A stretch of 7,270 nt of DNA from Calditrichota bacterium (GTDB lineage Bacteria > Zhuqueibacterota > Zhuqueibacteria > Zhuqueibacterales > Geothermadaptataceae). The stretch is from positions 1-7,270 of the forward strand of contig QQUM01000592.1 in the NCBI GenBank assembly GCA_008501545.1. The letters run 5' to 3'. A program made the position numbers and the translations under genes. Under the pieces are notes generated by a model. That model saw nothing but the letters and a program-made list of their open reading frames with translations, did not search any database and was not told the DNA's origin. Positions 1-6,655 of the stretch are shown in pieces; within the stretch, counting starts at the first letter, position 1, and each line of letters opens with the position of its first letter.

Positions 1-1
1 A

Positions 2-2323
2 TTGGCAGTTACCACAGCGGGTAATAACTGGCAATTCACCGATGCAGGCACTGATTCAATCGCCAGGCGCTATTTCGCAGCAACAAGTTTTAAAGAACCG
101 CTCAGTCTCAGCCGGTACACGTATTCCGATTTACGCGAGACAGCAAATCGGGCGGACATGATCGTTGTCACACCGGAGCTCCTGCAAGCGGAGGCCAACC
201 GGTTCGCTGAACATAAACGCAACGCCCGTGGTTTCGATGTTAAGGTTGTCGATATTGCAACAATTATGGATGAGTTTGGCTGGGGTCTCAATGATCCGAC
301 TGCGCTGCGCGATTTTGTTGCTTATGCGTTCCATAATTGGACAAAACAACCGCGTTTCATTCTTCTTTTTGGTGATGGAACCTACGATTACAGGAATATC
401 GGATCGGCAGGTACATACAACCACATTCTTTCATTTCAGACAACTGAAAATCGTGAACTGAGCAACCGCAATATTGAATCCTACTTTACTTATGTTTCCG
501 GTGACGACCGGATCATGGATCTGACTATCGGCCGCGCACCTATTCAAACGGAAGAGGAAGCCACTCGGTTCGTCGATAAAACCATTCAGTATGAAACCAA
601 TCCCGAAATGGGAATTTGGCGCAATACGATGACGATGGTAGCAGACGATGAATATGTGCAAAACGGCACTGCAAAATCAATTGATTTCTACCTTCATACA
701 CCCCAGGCTGAAGGCATTATGGAAAATGATATCCCGGAATATATCATACCCCAAAAAGTCTATCTTATGAACTACAGAGCCATACGCAGTTCATCCGTGT
801 TGGGTATTCGAAAACCAGATGCGCAAAACGCACTGATCGATGCAATCAATGTGGGTTCACTTATCGTGAACTATGTCGGACACGGCAATCCGACGTTGTG
901 GGCACACGAAAGAATATTCGTGCAAAATGAGGATTTATCCAAAATTGCCAACGGTGCAAAGCAAGCATTCTTTGTGGCGGCAACCTGTGATTTCGGACGC
1001 TTCGATGATCCCGGTCGACAAAGCTTTACAGAAGAGTTACTGTTCCATGAAAATGGCGGAGCAATTGGCATTTTAACTGCCAGCCGTGTGGTCTACTCTA
1101 ATCAGAATGCACAAATAAACAGTGCATTTTACCGTCAGCTTTTCCTTGATGAAAAGAATTTGACATCTGTTGGCGAGGCCGTCATGCTTGCTCGTTTAAC
1201 GCTAAGCAGTAGTAGTATCGTAAACGATGAAAAATATACTATAATCGGTGATCCATCAATTATCCTCGCCGCTCCCGGCTCCATTGCACGGGTCAGTTCG
1301 GTGAATCCTGATACTTTACTTTCGCTGAACACAACCGCAATAACCGGCGATCTTTTCCAGAACACAGGCGAACGTATCGAAACACCGGGCCAGGTTGACG
1401 TGCTGGTTTATGACAATGAACGCGAAGTGACCTACACTGCTGAATTTAATTCGAGTGTCCGGTTCAGCATGCCAGGCAATATTCTTTTTCGTGGGAAGGG
1501 CAGTGTTGAAAACGGCCGCTTTAATACCAGTTTTATCGTTCCAAAAGACCTGACCTATGGTGGAAACAATGCAAGCGTGAAAATCTATGGATACGGCGAT
1601 GATTGGGAAGCCTCGGGCACAATCGGCAATATCCCTATCAGTTCAAGTTCAGCAGTTTTACAGGACGCCGAAGGGCCGGAAATCGAAATCAATTTTACCG
1701 GTCGTGAATCCTTCAGCAACGGCGACCCGGTTCCGGCAAACGCAATGATTTCAGCAACTTTGCGGGATGCCTTATCCGGCATTAATGTGACCGGTGAAGT
1801 GGGCCATAAAATTACGCTCACAGTGGACAATGACACAGAAAATCAATACGACCTGACACAGGATTTCGTCTATTTCGAAAATGATCATTTGGCTGGAAAG
1901 GTTGTTGCGCAATTGCCGGAATTGGCGGTTGGCTTTCATCAGGGTGAATTAAAGGCCTGGGATAATTCCAACAATTCAGCCAAACTGTCCTTCGATTTTC
2001 AAATTACCGAAGCTGGCGAACTTGTTCTGCGCGATGTACTCAACTACCCAAATCCGTTCACCGATAATACAACTTTTACATTTCTTTTAAATGCCGATGC
2101 AGAAATCGATATTGCAATTTATACGGTCTCCGGCAGAAAAATTCGCAAAATGGAAAGCATGTTTGGCACGGCTGGTTATAACGAAATTTTCTGGGATGGC
2201 CTGGATGAGGACGGCGACCGGTTGGGCAATGGCATCTATCTGTATCGCATACAAGCGAAGGCCGAGATAGACGGGAAAACCGAGAAAACAGAGTTCATCG
2301 GCAAAGCCGCGATCAATTATTAA
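2..2323 (+). CDS. porU: PorU-like C25 peptidase (T9SS sortase), 5'-partial, with T9SS type A sorting domain
   Basis: This is the C-terminal 773 residues of a gingipain-like (peptidase C25) protein of the PorU type. PorU is the cell-surface sortase of the type IX secretion system: it removes the C-terminal signal of cargo proteins and attaches them to the surface. Visible in the sequence: the C25 fold begins near residue 53 (IVVTPELL) and includes LLFGDGTYDY (121-130). The catalytic His lies in VGHGNP (H294) and the catalytic Cys in AATCDFGRFDD (C329). Ig-like regions follow from about 430 to 670. The last ~95 residues form a FlgD-like Ig/type A sorting domain, with NYPNPF (681-686), YTVSGRKI and GNGIYLYRI. 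PorU proteins are usually over 1,000 residues, so several hundred N-terminal residues lie upstream. The TTG at base 2 is simply the first possible codon in an open frame, not a credible start. The PorU assignment rather than another C25 protease rests on motif style and is fairly sure. Confidence 0.88.
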   Translation: MAVTTAGNNWQFTDAGTDSIARRYFAATSFKEPLSLSRYTYSDLRETANRADMIVVTPELLQAEANRFAEHKRNARGFDVKVVDIATIMDEFGWGLNDPTALRDFVAYAFHNWTKQPRFILLFGDGTYDYRNIGSAGTYNHILSFQTTENRELSNRNIESYFTYVSGDDRIMDLTIGRAPIQTEEEATRFVDKTIQYETNPEMGIWRNTMTMVADDEYVQNGTAKSIDFYLHTPQAEGIMENDIPEYIIPQKVYLMNYRAIRSSSVLGIRKPDAQNALIDAINVGSLIVNYVGHGNPTLWAHERIFVQNEDLSKIANGAKQAFFVAATCDFGRFDDPGRQSFTEELLFHENGGAIGILTASRVVYSNQNAQINSAFYRQLFLDEKNLTSVGEAVMLARLTLSSSSIVNDEKYTIIGDPSIILAAPGSIARVSSVNPDTLLSLNTTAITGDLFQNTGERIETPGQVDVLVYDNEREVTYTAEFNSSVRFSMPGNILFRGKGSVENGRFNTSFIVPKDLTYGGNNASVKIYGYGDDWEASGTIGNIPISSSSAVLQDAEGPEIEINFTGRESFSNGDPVPANAMISATLRDALSGINVTGEVGHKITLTVDNDTENQYDLTQDFVYFENDHLAGKVVAQLPELAVGFHQGELKAWDNSNNSAKLSFDFQITEAGELVLRDVLNYPNPFTDNTTFTFLLNADAEIDIAIYTVSGRKIRKMESMFGTAGYNEIFWDGLDEDGDRLGNGIYLYRIQAKAEIDGKTEKTEFIGKAAINY

Positions 2324-2326
2324 TGC

Positions 2327-2358
2327 AAAAAGCCAACTCGAATGAGTTGGCTTTTTTT
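2327..2358. terminator. Strong intrinsic terminator, probably bidirectional
   Basis: A perfect 13-bp hairpin has arms 2327-2339 and 2344-2356 around the loop GAAT. It includes the G/C-containing core GCCAACTC/GAGTTGGC and ends in seven T on the plus strand (2352-2358). It starts three bases after the PorU stop codon. On the minus strand the same hairpin is followed by five T (complement of 2327-2331), so it can also end transcription of the convergent tRNA-Leu gene, whose 3' end is only a few bases away. Confidence 0.93.
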
Positions 2359-2361
2359 ATG

Positions 2362-2445
2362 TGCCGAAGGGGGGACTCGAACCCCCACGGGATTGCTCCC
2401 ACACGGCCCTGAACCGTGCGCGTCTACCAATTTCACCACTTCGGC
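2362..2445 (-). tRNA. leuT: tRNA-Leu, anticodon CAG
   Basis: The minus strand folds into a complete 84-nt class II tRNA. The acceptor stem is GCCGAAG/CTTCGGC (2439-2445 with 2363-2369) and the discriminator A is at 2362. The D arm carries AAATTGGTAGA in its loop. The anticodon stem is CACGG/CCGTG around the loop TTCAGGG, with the CAG anticodon at plus-strand 2409-2411, so it reads CUG. The 15-nt variable arm forms GGGA/TCCC around GCAA, as expected for leucine. The T arm is GGGGG-TTCGAGT-CCCCC. The 3' CCA is not encoded, because A is followed by CA, so it must be added after transcription. The symbol is only a conventional name for a leucine tRNA. Confidence 0.96.
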
Positions 2446-2457
2446 GAGCAGGTGAAG

Positions 2458-2486
2458 AAGATAATTTGTCAATGAGAAAAAGTCAA
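2458..2486 (-). promoter_or_regulatory. Candidate sigma-70-type promoter for the tRNA-Leu gene
   Basis: On the minus strand, TTGACT (2486-2481) is followed by a 17-base spacer and then TATCTT (2463-2458). The -10 box ends 12 bases before the mature tRNA 5' end at 2445, which fits a short 5' leader. The -35 box matches 5 of 6 consensus bases and the -10 box 4 of 6. The spacing and position support it, but this is a motif call only. Confidence 0.55.
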
Positions 2487-2649
2487 GCTGTTTCTTGTTG
2501 CATAAATGAGATATAAGGGACGTAATCCCATAGCATCAAAAGCATCCTTACCACCACTCATGTTCTCGCCCATTTCTTAAAACTGCACACCAGCGCATTA
2601 ATCATTTCAACCTGACCGGAAATTTAATTACAGAGGTATCTGGTTTGTT
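2487..2649. other. Intergenic stretch with no recognised feature
   Basis: Both strands were read. No convincing gene, RNA fold or terminator is visible between the tRNA promoter and the palindromic repeat. The stretch may hold remnants of older coding DNA, but nothing recognisable remains. Confidence 0.5.
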
Positions 2650-2820
2650 GGTAACTCAGCCTGTTTATAAAAATCTTGTCCACGAATTACACGAATTACA
2701 CGAATTACACGAATGGTTATTTTTTTAACCAATTTTGATCAGCCAAAAAAAATTAGTGCAGATTCGTGAAATTCGTGGACAAAGCTATTAAAAACAAACA
2801 ACCTCTTTTACTGAGCAACC
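2650..2820. repeat. Palindromic repeat element with tandem CACGAATTA units
   Basis: Three 9-bp CACGAATTA units plus a partial fourth run from 2681 to 2714. The block is part of a longer imperfect palindrome. TTGTCCACGAATTACACGAA (2676-2695) matches the reverse complement of 2763-2782 at 19 of 20 positions. The outer edges GGTAACTCAG (2650-2659) and CTGAGCAACC (2811-2820) are also inverted copies, at 8 of 10 positions. The middle is A/T-rich with homopolymer runs. No coding frame is present. The structure resembles a non-autonomous REP- or MITE-like intergenic element. The CACGAATT unit resembles repeats I recall from environmental bacterial genomes, but I cannot verify copy number here. Confidence is high that the repeats exist and moderate that they form one mobile or dispersed element. 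Confidence 0.75.
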
Positions 2821-2851
2821 TGAACACCCGGAATAAAGGTAACTTACCGCC

Positions 2852-3721
2852 TTAATGCTGAGTGTAAAAACGAGCACGGTACGCTTTCGGTGTTAAGTTG
2901 TACACACGCTTAAACTGGCGGTTAAAATGAGAGATGCTGTTATACCCGGTTTCATAACAAATTTCCGTTACCGAAAGCGACCCTTCGATGAGCAATTTAC
3001 ATGCATAACTTAATCGGAGTTCATTTAGATAACCGGTAAAAGTCTTTCGCGTGTGATGTTTGAAATAACGAGAAAAAGAGGTGGTTTCCATATTTGCAAG
3101 TCGTGCCAATTGTGCCAGTTTTAGGTCATGATGATAATTGTTATTCATAAACTGAATTACTTTTAAAATTCTATGCGAACGCATGTTGGGCAATATTGAT
3201 GCCGCTGCAATTGGATTAATCAGGTGCAAGTTCTTATAACTCCCGATCAGATCCAATATATGCAGAAATTCTGTGATGCGCTTGAGCCCGGACAATTGTG
3301 CAAGTACACAAAATTTTGTTGCAATCGCATTTTCCACTTTCCCCGCTATTTTTACGCCGCACTGCATTTTGTTAAGTAAAGAGGAAACGTTATAAAATTC
3401 CTTTAAATCCGAAAAACCAGAGAAAAAAGCACTCCTGAATTGTACAACCACGACTTCGATGCCATTCTCATCCACTTTCTCTTTATTATGGGAATCATCA
3501 ATAAAAACATGGGGCACATTACTGCCAATAAGAAGTGTATCGCCAGCTTCATACCGATCCATCCCGTCACCGATAAATACATTTCCAGCACCACGCAGAA
3601 TAACAACGATTTCATACTCCGGATGAAAATGCCAGGGAATATCGATATTCTTTTGCACAATATGTCGAACCTTGATGGATTCGGTTTTATCAATACCAAT
3701 GTATTCAAACATGGCTTTCAT
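2852..3721 (-). CDS. AraC-family transcriptional regulator with N-terminal cupin domain
   Basis: A 289-residue cytoplasmic DNA-binding regulator of the AraC/XylS family. The N-terminal part is a cupin-like ligand-binding domain: PWHFHPEYEIVVILRG (29-44) and the second motif YEAGDTLLIGSNVPHVF (57-73), with H31, H33, E35 and H71 as possible pocket residues. The C-terminal ~100 residues hold two helix-turn-helix motifs, at about 200-221 (LKLAQLARLANMETTSFSRYF) and about 248-271. The latter includes the family signature VTEICYETGYNSISHFNRQFKRVYNLTPKAYR. Length is typical for the family. The ATG at 3721 is used; an in-frame ATG three codons later (M4) is an alternative, and no strong ribosome-binding site decides between them. 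It is divergent from the GH13 gene, so it probably controls that gene and itself. Cupin-type AraC proteins often respond to sugars, but the ligand is unknown. Confidence 0.9.
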   Translation of the reverse strand: MKAMFEYIGIDKTESIKVRHIVQKNIDIPWHFHPEYEIVVILRGAGNVFIGDGMDRYEAGDTLLIGSNVPHVFIDDSHNKEKVDENGIEVVVVQFRSAFFSGFSDLKEFYNVSSLLNKMQCGVKIAGKVENAIATKFCVLAQLSGLKRITEFLHILDLIGSYKNLHLINPIAAASILPNMRSHRILKVIQFMNNNYHHDLKLAQLARLANMETTSFSRYFKHHTRKTFTGYLNELRLSYACKLLIEGSLSVTEICYETGYNSISHFNRQFKRVYNLTPKAYRARFYTQH

Positions 3722-3748
3722 AGTACACTTATTTTGCTCTTAGGCGAA

Positions 3749-3779
3749 ATTATGCAAAAATAGTCTTATTAGTTGACAA
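3749..3779 (-). promoter_or_regulatory. Candidate promoter for the AraC-family gene
   Basis: On the minus strand, TTGTCA (3779-3774) and CATAAT (3754-3749) are separated by 19 bases, which is longer than the ideal 17. The -10 box lies about 28 bases before the start codon. Its -35 box overlaps the -35 box of the oppositely oriented candidate promoter for the GH13 gene. Weak motif evidence. Confidence 0.35.
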
Positions 3780-3802
3780 ATTTAAGGTATTCCATTTAGG
3801 AT
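3773..3802 (+). promoter_or_regulatory. Candidate promoter for the GH13-UroD pair
   Basis: A perfect -35 box TTGACA (3773-3778) is followed after 18 bases by TAGGAT (3797-3802), which matches 4 of 6 bases of the -10 consensus. This would give a leader of roughly 80 bases before the GH13 start. The -10 box is the left arm of a short inverted repeat (3797-3812), where a regulator could act. Confidence 0.5.
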
Positions 3803-3812
3803 AAAAGTCCTA
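3797..3812. promoter_or_regulatory. Short inverted repeat over the GH13 -10 region (possible operator)
   Basis: TAGGA (3797-3801) and TCCTA (3808-3812) are perfect inverted arms separated by TAAAAG. The left arm coincides with the proposed -10 box. A binding site there could block or help RNA polymerase. AraC proteins more often bind direct repeats, so a link to the neighbouring regulator is only a guess. Confidence 0.3.
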
Positions 3813-3880
3813 TTTTCATCCAATTGTGAATCGTAACATTTACCAGCTCACCTTTTTGCCTTCTTTGTGAACAGTGCTTT

Positions 3881-3887
3881 AAGGAGG
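3881..3887 (+). promoter_or_regulatory. Strong Shine-Dalgarno site for the GH13 gene
   Basis: AAGGAGG is nearly a full complement of the 16S 3' end and sits five bases before the ATG at 3893. It fixes that start codon and shows that this organism uses canonical Shine-Dalgarno initiation at least here. Confidence 0.85.
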
Positions 3888-3892
3888 AATCT

Positions 3893-5500
3893 ATGTTGAA
3901 AAAGTATGAATTAACCACAGCTTTTCTTTCCTTTTTTATTCTTCTCGCAACTTCTGCTTGTGAACCGACACAAATGCAATCCCGGGCAACACAACATTCT
4001 GAATCAGAAATTTTTTATCACGTTTTCCAGCGCAGTTTTTACGATAGTAATGGTGATAATCATGGCGATTTAAAGGGTTTGCAGCAAAAACTCGACTACC
4101 TGCACGAACTCGGCGTAACGGCAGTATTGCTGACACCGCTGTATGAATCAGATTATTACCATAATTATTTTCCAATCAATTTTGAAACCATCGATCCTGA
4201 ATACGGCAGCAAAGATGACTATTTCGCCTTGCTGCGGGCCATGCACCGCCGCGGTATGAAGTTAATAATGGATATGGAAATTCATTACGTCACCGAGAAA
4301 CACAAATGGTTCAAAGATTCCTACAAAAATCCGGCTTCACCATACAGCAAACACATGATTTATAATGGCCCGGACAACACAGAGCCGGAAACAATCATTT
4401 TTGATTTGACTGGACTGCAATCCTACGACGGCACATTCACCAAAATTGCGACAACCGATTTGTATAATGAAAGTGTGAAAAAATATCATTACGAGCTCTT
4501 CAAATATTGGGTCGATCCAAACAACGATGGCAATTTTGAAGACGGCATCGACGGATTTCGCATCGATCACATCATGGATGATCTGGACTGGAAAGGGAAA
4601 TTTACCGGTTTGCTCAGCAATTTCTGGAAGCCCTTGTTCACAGAACTCCGGGCGATAAATCCGAATCTCATCATAATCGGTGAGCAGGCAGAATGGGGCT
4701 ACGGCGCGGATTATTTCGAAAAAGGCGATTTAAGTCATGTTTTTGCCTTTCCCTTGAGCCAGGCAATCCGCAAATTCGATGCGAGGGAAATTCAAAACAA
4801 GGTTGATACGACATTGCTCGTCACACCGGCGGATAAACACCAGATGATCTTCGTAGAAAATCACGATATGTCGCGCGTTGCCACGGAATACAAAAGTAAT
4901 ACCGCCAAATTAAAGCTTGCTGCAGCATTAAATATTCTGTTAAAAGGTGTACCCATCATCTACTATGGCCAGGAACTTGGAATGACTGGCACTGGTGGAT
5001 TTGGCGCATTCGGCAATTCTGACGCCAACGATATCCCGAGGCGGGAGGCTTTTGAATGGTATCAAACTGTCGATGGCCCGGGCATGGCATTGTGGTATAA
5101 AAACACCGGCCCGTGGTGGGACCAAACCAACCTGAAAGACAACGATGGTATTTCCCTGGAAGAGCAAAAAAATGATCCCAATTCACTGTGGCGATTTTAT
5201 AAAGATCTCATCAACCTGAGAAAGACAAACAAAACCCTGCAAACCGGCGCATATTGGAGAGTAGAATCGGCTGCCAGCGACGTTATCACATTTGTTCGCT
5301 CCATGCAAAATAGTACCCTGCTTGTTGCTCTGAACCTGAGTGACACAGGGCAGGAAGTTACATTGACTGATCAGGCATTCACTCAAAAAGCTGGCAAAAC
5401 AGTTTTTTCTGCCACAGAGTGCAGGGAAATCAGTATAAACGGTGAAACTGTTTCCTTTCATCTCGATCCGTACGATGTGCAAGTTTGGGAGTTGAAATAA
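3893..5500 (+). CDS. GH13 family alpha-glucan-active glycoside hydrolase, predicted lipoprotein
   Basis: A 535-residue member of the alpha-amylase superfamily (GH13), likely acting on alpha-1,4/1,6-linked glucans or oligosaccharides outside the cytoplasm. The N-terminus has a short basic stretch, a hydrophobic segment (about 8-20) and Cys23 in TSAC, a slightly atypical lipobox, so membrane anchoring is likely. The catalytic barrel runs from about 37 to 450. It starts with a DSNGDNHGDLKG loop (51-62) like the calcium site of oligo-1,6-glucosidase-type enzymes. A second DPNNDGNFEDG loop is at 208-218. Catalytic residues are seen as D225 (GFRID, nucleophile), E264 (IIGEQAEW, acid/base) and H324-D325 (VENHD). 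A C-terminal beta domain follows from about 455. Region I reads DMEIHY (127-132) instead of the usual DxxxNH, and region II lacks the usual KH after the nucleophile. The exact specificity (amylase, neopullulanase, glucosidase or transferase) cannot be fixed. It probably forms an operon with the next gene, four bases downstream. Confidence 0.9.
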   Translation: MLKKYELTTAFLSFFILLATSACEPTQMQSRATQHSESEIFYHVFQRSFYDSNGDNHGDLKGLQQKLDYLHELGVTAVLLTPLYESDYYHNYFPINFETIDPEYGSKDDYFALLRAMHRRGMKLIMDMEIHYVTEKHKWFKDSYKNPASPYSKHMIYNGPDNTEPETIIFDLTGLQSYDGTFTKIATTDLYNESVKKYHYELFKYWVDPNNDGNFEDGIDGFRIDHIMDDLDWKGKFTGLLSNFWKPLFTELRAINPNLIIIGEQAEWGYGADYFEKGDLSHVFAFPLSQAIRKFDAREIQNKVDTTLLVTPADKHQMIFVENHDMSRVATEYKSNTAKLKLAAALNILLKGVPIIYYGQELGMTGTGGFGAFGNSDANDIPRREAFEWYQTVDGPGMALWYKNTGPWWDQTNLKDNDGISLEEQKNDPNSLWRFYKDLINLRKTNKTLQTGAYWRVESAASDVITFVRSMQNSTLLVALNLSDTGQEVTLTDQAFTQKAGKTVFSATECREISINGETVSFHLDPYDVQVWELK

Positions 5501-5504
5501 TCTG

Positions 5505-6506
5505 ATGAATTCATTCGAACGCATGCAAAACCGGTTGCAGGGAAAAACTGTCGACCGGCCACCAAATTTCGATATTTTCATGGTCTTTGCCGCCCATTTT
5601 ATTAATCAGCCATTGACAAAATATTACCTCGATTACCATGTGCTGGTTGAAGCAAATCTCGCCATGGTTGAAAATTTCAACGTCGATATCATGCAGGCGA
5701 TTTCCGATCCATACCGCGAAACCCACGATTTCGGCGCTGCGATCGAATTCCCAGCCGATGATTTGCCTGTTTGCAAGATTCCGCTATTAAATGAACCGGA
5801 TGATTTAAACCGTTTATCCATCCCTAAACCCGAAAACGGCAAAAGAATGTCCGACCGGCTTGAAGCCATTCGATCAATGAAAGAAAAAGTCGGTAATGCA
5901 ATCCCTGTCATGGGTTGGGTTGAGGGAGCACTGGCGGAAGCCGGCGACTTGCGAGGCGTCGGAACGGTTATGATGGATATTTACGAACGCCCGGATTGGC
6001 TGAAAGATTTGCTGGAGATTACGGTCGAACTGGAAATAGCCTTTGTCGAAGCACAAATTGCAGCCGGAGCGGATATTATCGGTATCGGCGATGCGTTGTG
6101 TTCGCAAATCTCACCCGCAATGTACCGTGAATTTGCCTTGCCGTACGAACAGCGAATTATCGCAGCAATTCACGCAAAAGGCGCCCTTGCCCGCTTGCAT
6201 ATTTGTGGTGATACCAATCAAATTGTGGACGACATGATCAAAACGGGCGCAGATATTATCGATCTCGATTGGATGGTCGATATGCATGCAACATGTGAAC
6301 GATACGGGGATAGTGTTGCTTTTTGTGGAAATTTTGATCCAGTGAAAGTGATGCTGCGCGGCACGCCGGAGGAGGTCTATGCAGCAACAGAACAAAGTAT
6401 TTATATGCCTGGCAACAGAACATTCAGTGCAGCAGGTTGCGAAATTCCGGACAAGACGCCACACCACAATTTATTCGCTCAAACGCGGGCTTTAAATAAT
6501 TTCTGA
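5505..6506 (+). CDS. Uroporphyrinogen decarboxylase-family protein (MtaA/CmuA-like)
   Basis: A 333-residue cytoplasmic TIM-barrel protein of the URO-D/MtaA superfamily. The start MNSFERMQNRLQGKTVDRPP is the typical family N-terminus (ER-x-L-x-G-x-x-x-DRPP), which supports the ATG at 5505. Only a weak GGGAG (5487-5491) lies upstream, inside the end of the GH13 gene, so translation may be coupled. H232 and C234 (LHICGDT) plus C312 (SAAGCEIP) match the His-x-Cys...Cys zinc site of corrinoid-dependent methyltransferases such as MtaA. The arginine-rich N-terminal substrate motif of true HemE (RQAGR) is absent; RPPNFDIF stands near that position. So it is not a haem-synthesis decarboxylase. Members of this family are common in environmental bacteria with unknown substrates; no corrinoid-binding protein is encoded nearby in the window. 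A methyl-transfer or related role is plausible, but the substrate is unknown. Confidence 0.85.
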   Translation: MNSFERMQNRLQGKTVDRPPNFDIFMVFAAHFINQPLTKYYLDYHVLVEANLAMVENFNVDIMQAISDPYRETHDFGAAIEFPADDLPVCKIPLLNEPDDLNRLSIPKPENGKRMSDRLEAIRSMKEKVGNAIPVMGWVEGALAEAGDLRGVGTVMMDIYERPDWLKDLLEITVELEIAFVEAQIAAGADIIGIGDALCSQISPAMYREFALPYEQRIIAAIHAKGALARLHICGDTNQIVDDMIKTGADIIDLDWMVDMHATCERYGDSVAFCGNFDPVKVMLRGTPEEVYAATEQSIYMPGNRTFSAAGCEIPDKTPHHNLFAQTRALNNF

Positions 6507-6538
6507 AAATCGGGATATCGTGAATTGTTGATGGATAA

Positions 6539-6580
6539 TAAGAATTTTTAGTGTGCGATTCATAATTTTAAATATTCTTA
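6539..6580. repeat. A/T-rich inverted repeat downstream of the UroD-like gene
   Basis: TAAGAATTTTTA (6539-6550) and TAAATATTCTTA (6569-6580) are inverted copies matching at 11 of 12 positions, around an 18-base loop. No T-run follows on the plus strand, so it is not a standard terminator, although it lies 33 bases after the UroD stop and could slow or protect the end of that transcript. Its last two bases are shared with the next inverted repeat. Confidence 0.5.
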
Positions 6581-6642
6581 CTCGTAATCGTTCTCGAATA
6601 TTAACAACCGGGTACGGATACGATTACGAGTAGGAGTACGGG
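6579..6642. repeat. Inverted repeat made of degenerate hexamers
   Basis: TACTCGTAATCGT (6579-6591) and ACGATTACGAGTA (6620-6632) are perfect 13-bp inverted arms with a 28-base loop. The right side is also a tandem hexamer array, TACGGA-TACGAT-TACGAG-TAGGAG-TACGGG (6613-6642). The left arm read on the minus strand shows the same six-base rhythm. No T-run follows, so a terminator is unlikely. It is more like a dispersed simple repeat or REP-like element in the gap before the PhyH gene. Confidence 0.7.
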
Positions 6643-6655
6643 AAGACACAAATAC

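Noticed and set aside
2..4. TTG at base 2 as the true start of the C25 peptidase
   Set aside because: The frame is open to the window edge and the family is several hundred residues longer, so the real start is upstream.
2469..2561. A 30-codon ORF on the minus strand starting with MSGGKDAFDAMG, upstream of the tRNA
   Set aside because: It is short, has no recognised relatives, and its 3' end overlaps the likely tRNA promoter. The upstream GGCGAG is a weak ribosome-binding site. Chance is the simpler explanation.
2650..2820. CRISPR array suggested by the regular 9-bp repeats
   Set aside because: The units are contiguous, only 9 bp long and have no spacers, and no cas gene is nearby.
2838..2848. 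Small perfect palindrome GGTAACTTACC just after the AraC-family stop
   Set aside because: Its arms leave a one-base centre, so it cannot form a useful RNA hairpin, and no T-run follows directly. It is not a terminator.
3440..3763. A 107-codon open frame on the plus strand opposite the start of the AraC-family gene
   Set aside because: It is antisense to a gene with clear cupin and helix-turn-helix motifs, shows no family features, and has no convincing ribosome-binding site.
5183..5581. A 132-codon open frame on the minus strand across the GH13/UroD junction
   Set aside because: It lies opposite two well-supported genes and its translation shows no recognisable domain.
5505..6506. Haem biosynthesis uroporphyrinogen decarboxylase (hemE)
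   Set aside because: The RQAGR substrate motif is missing and the HxC...C zinc site of the methyltransferase branch is present.
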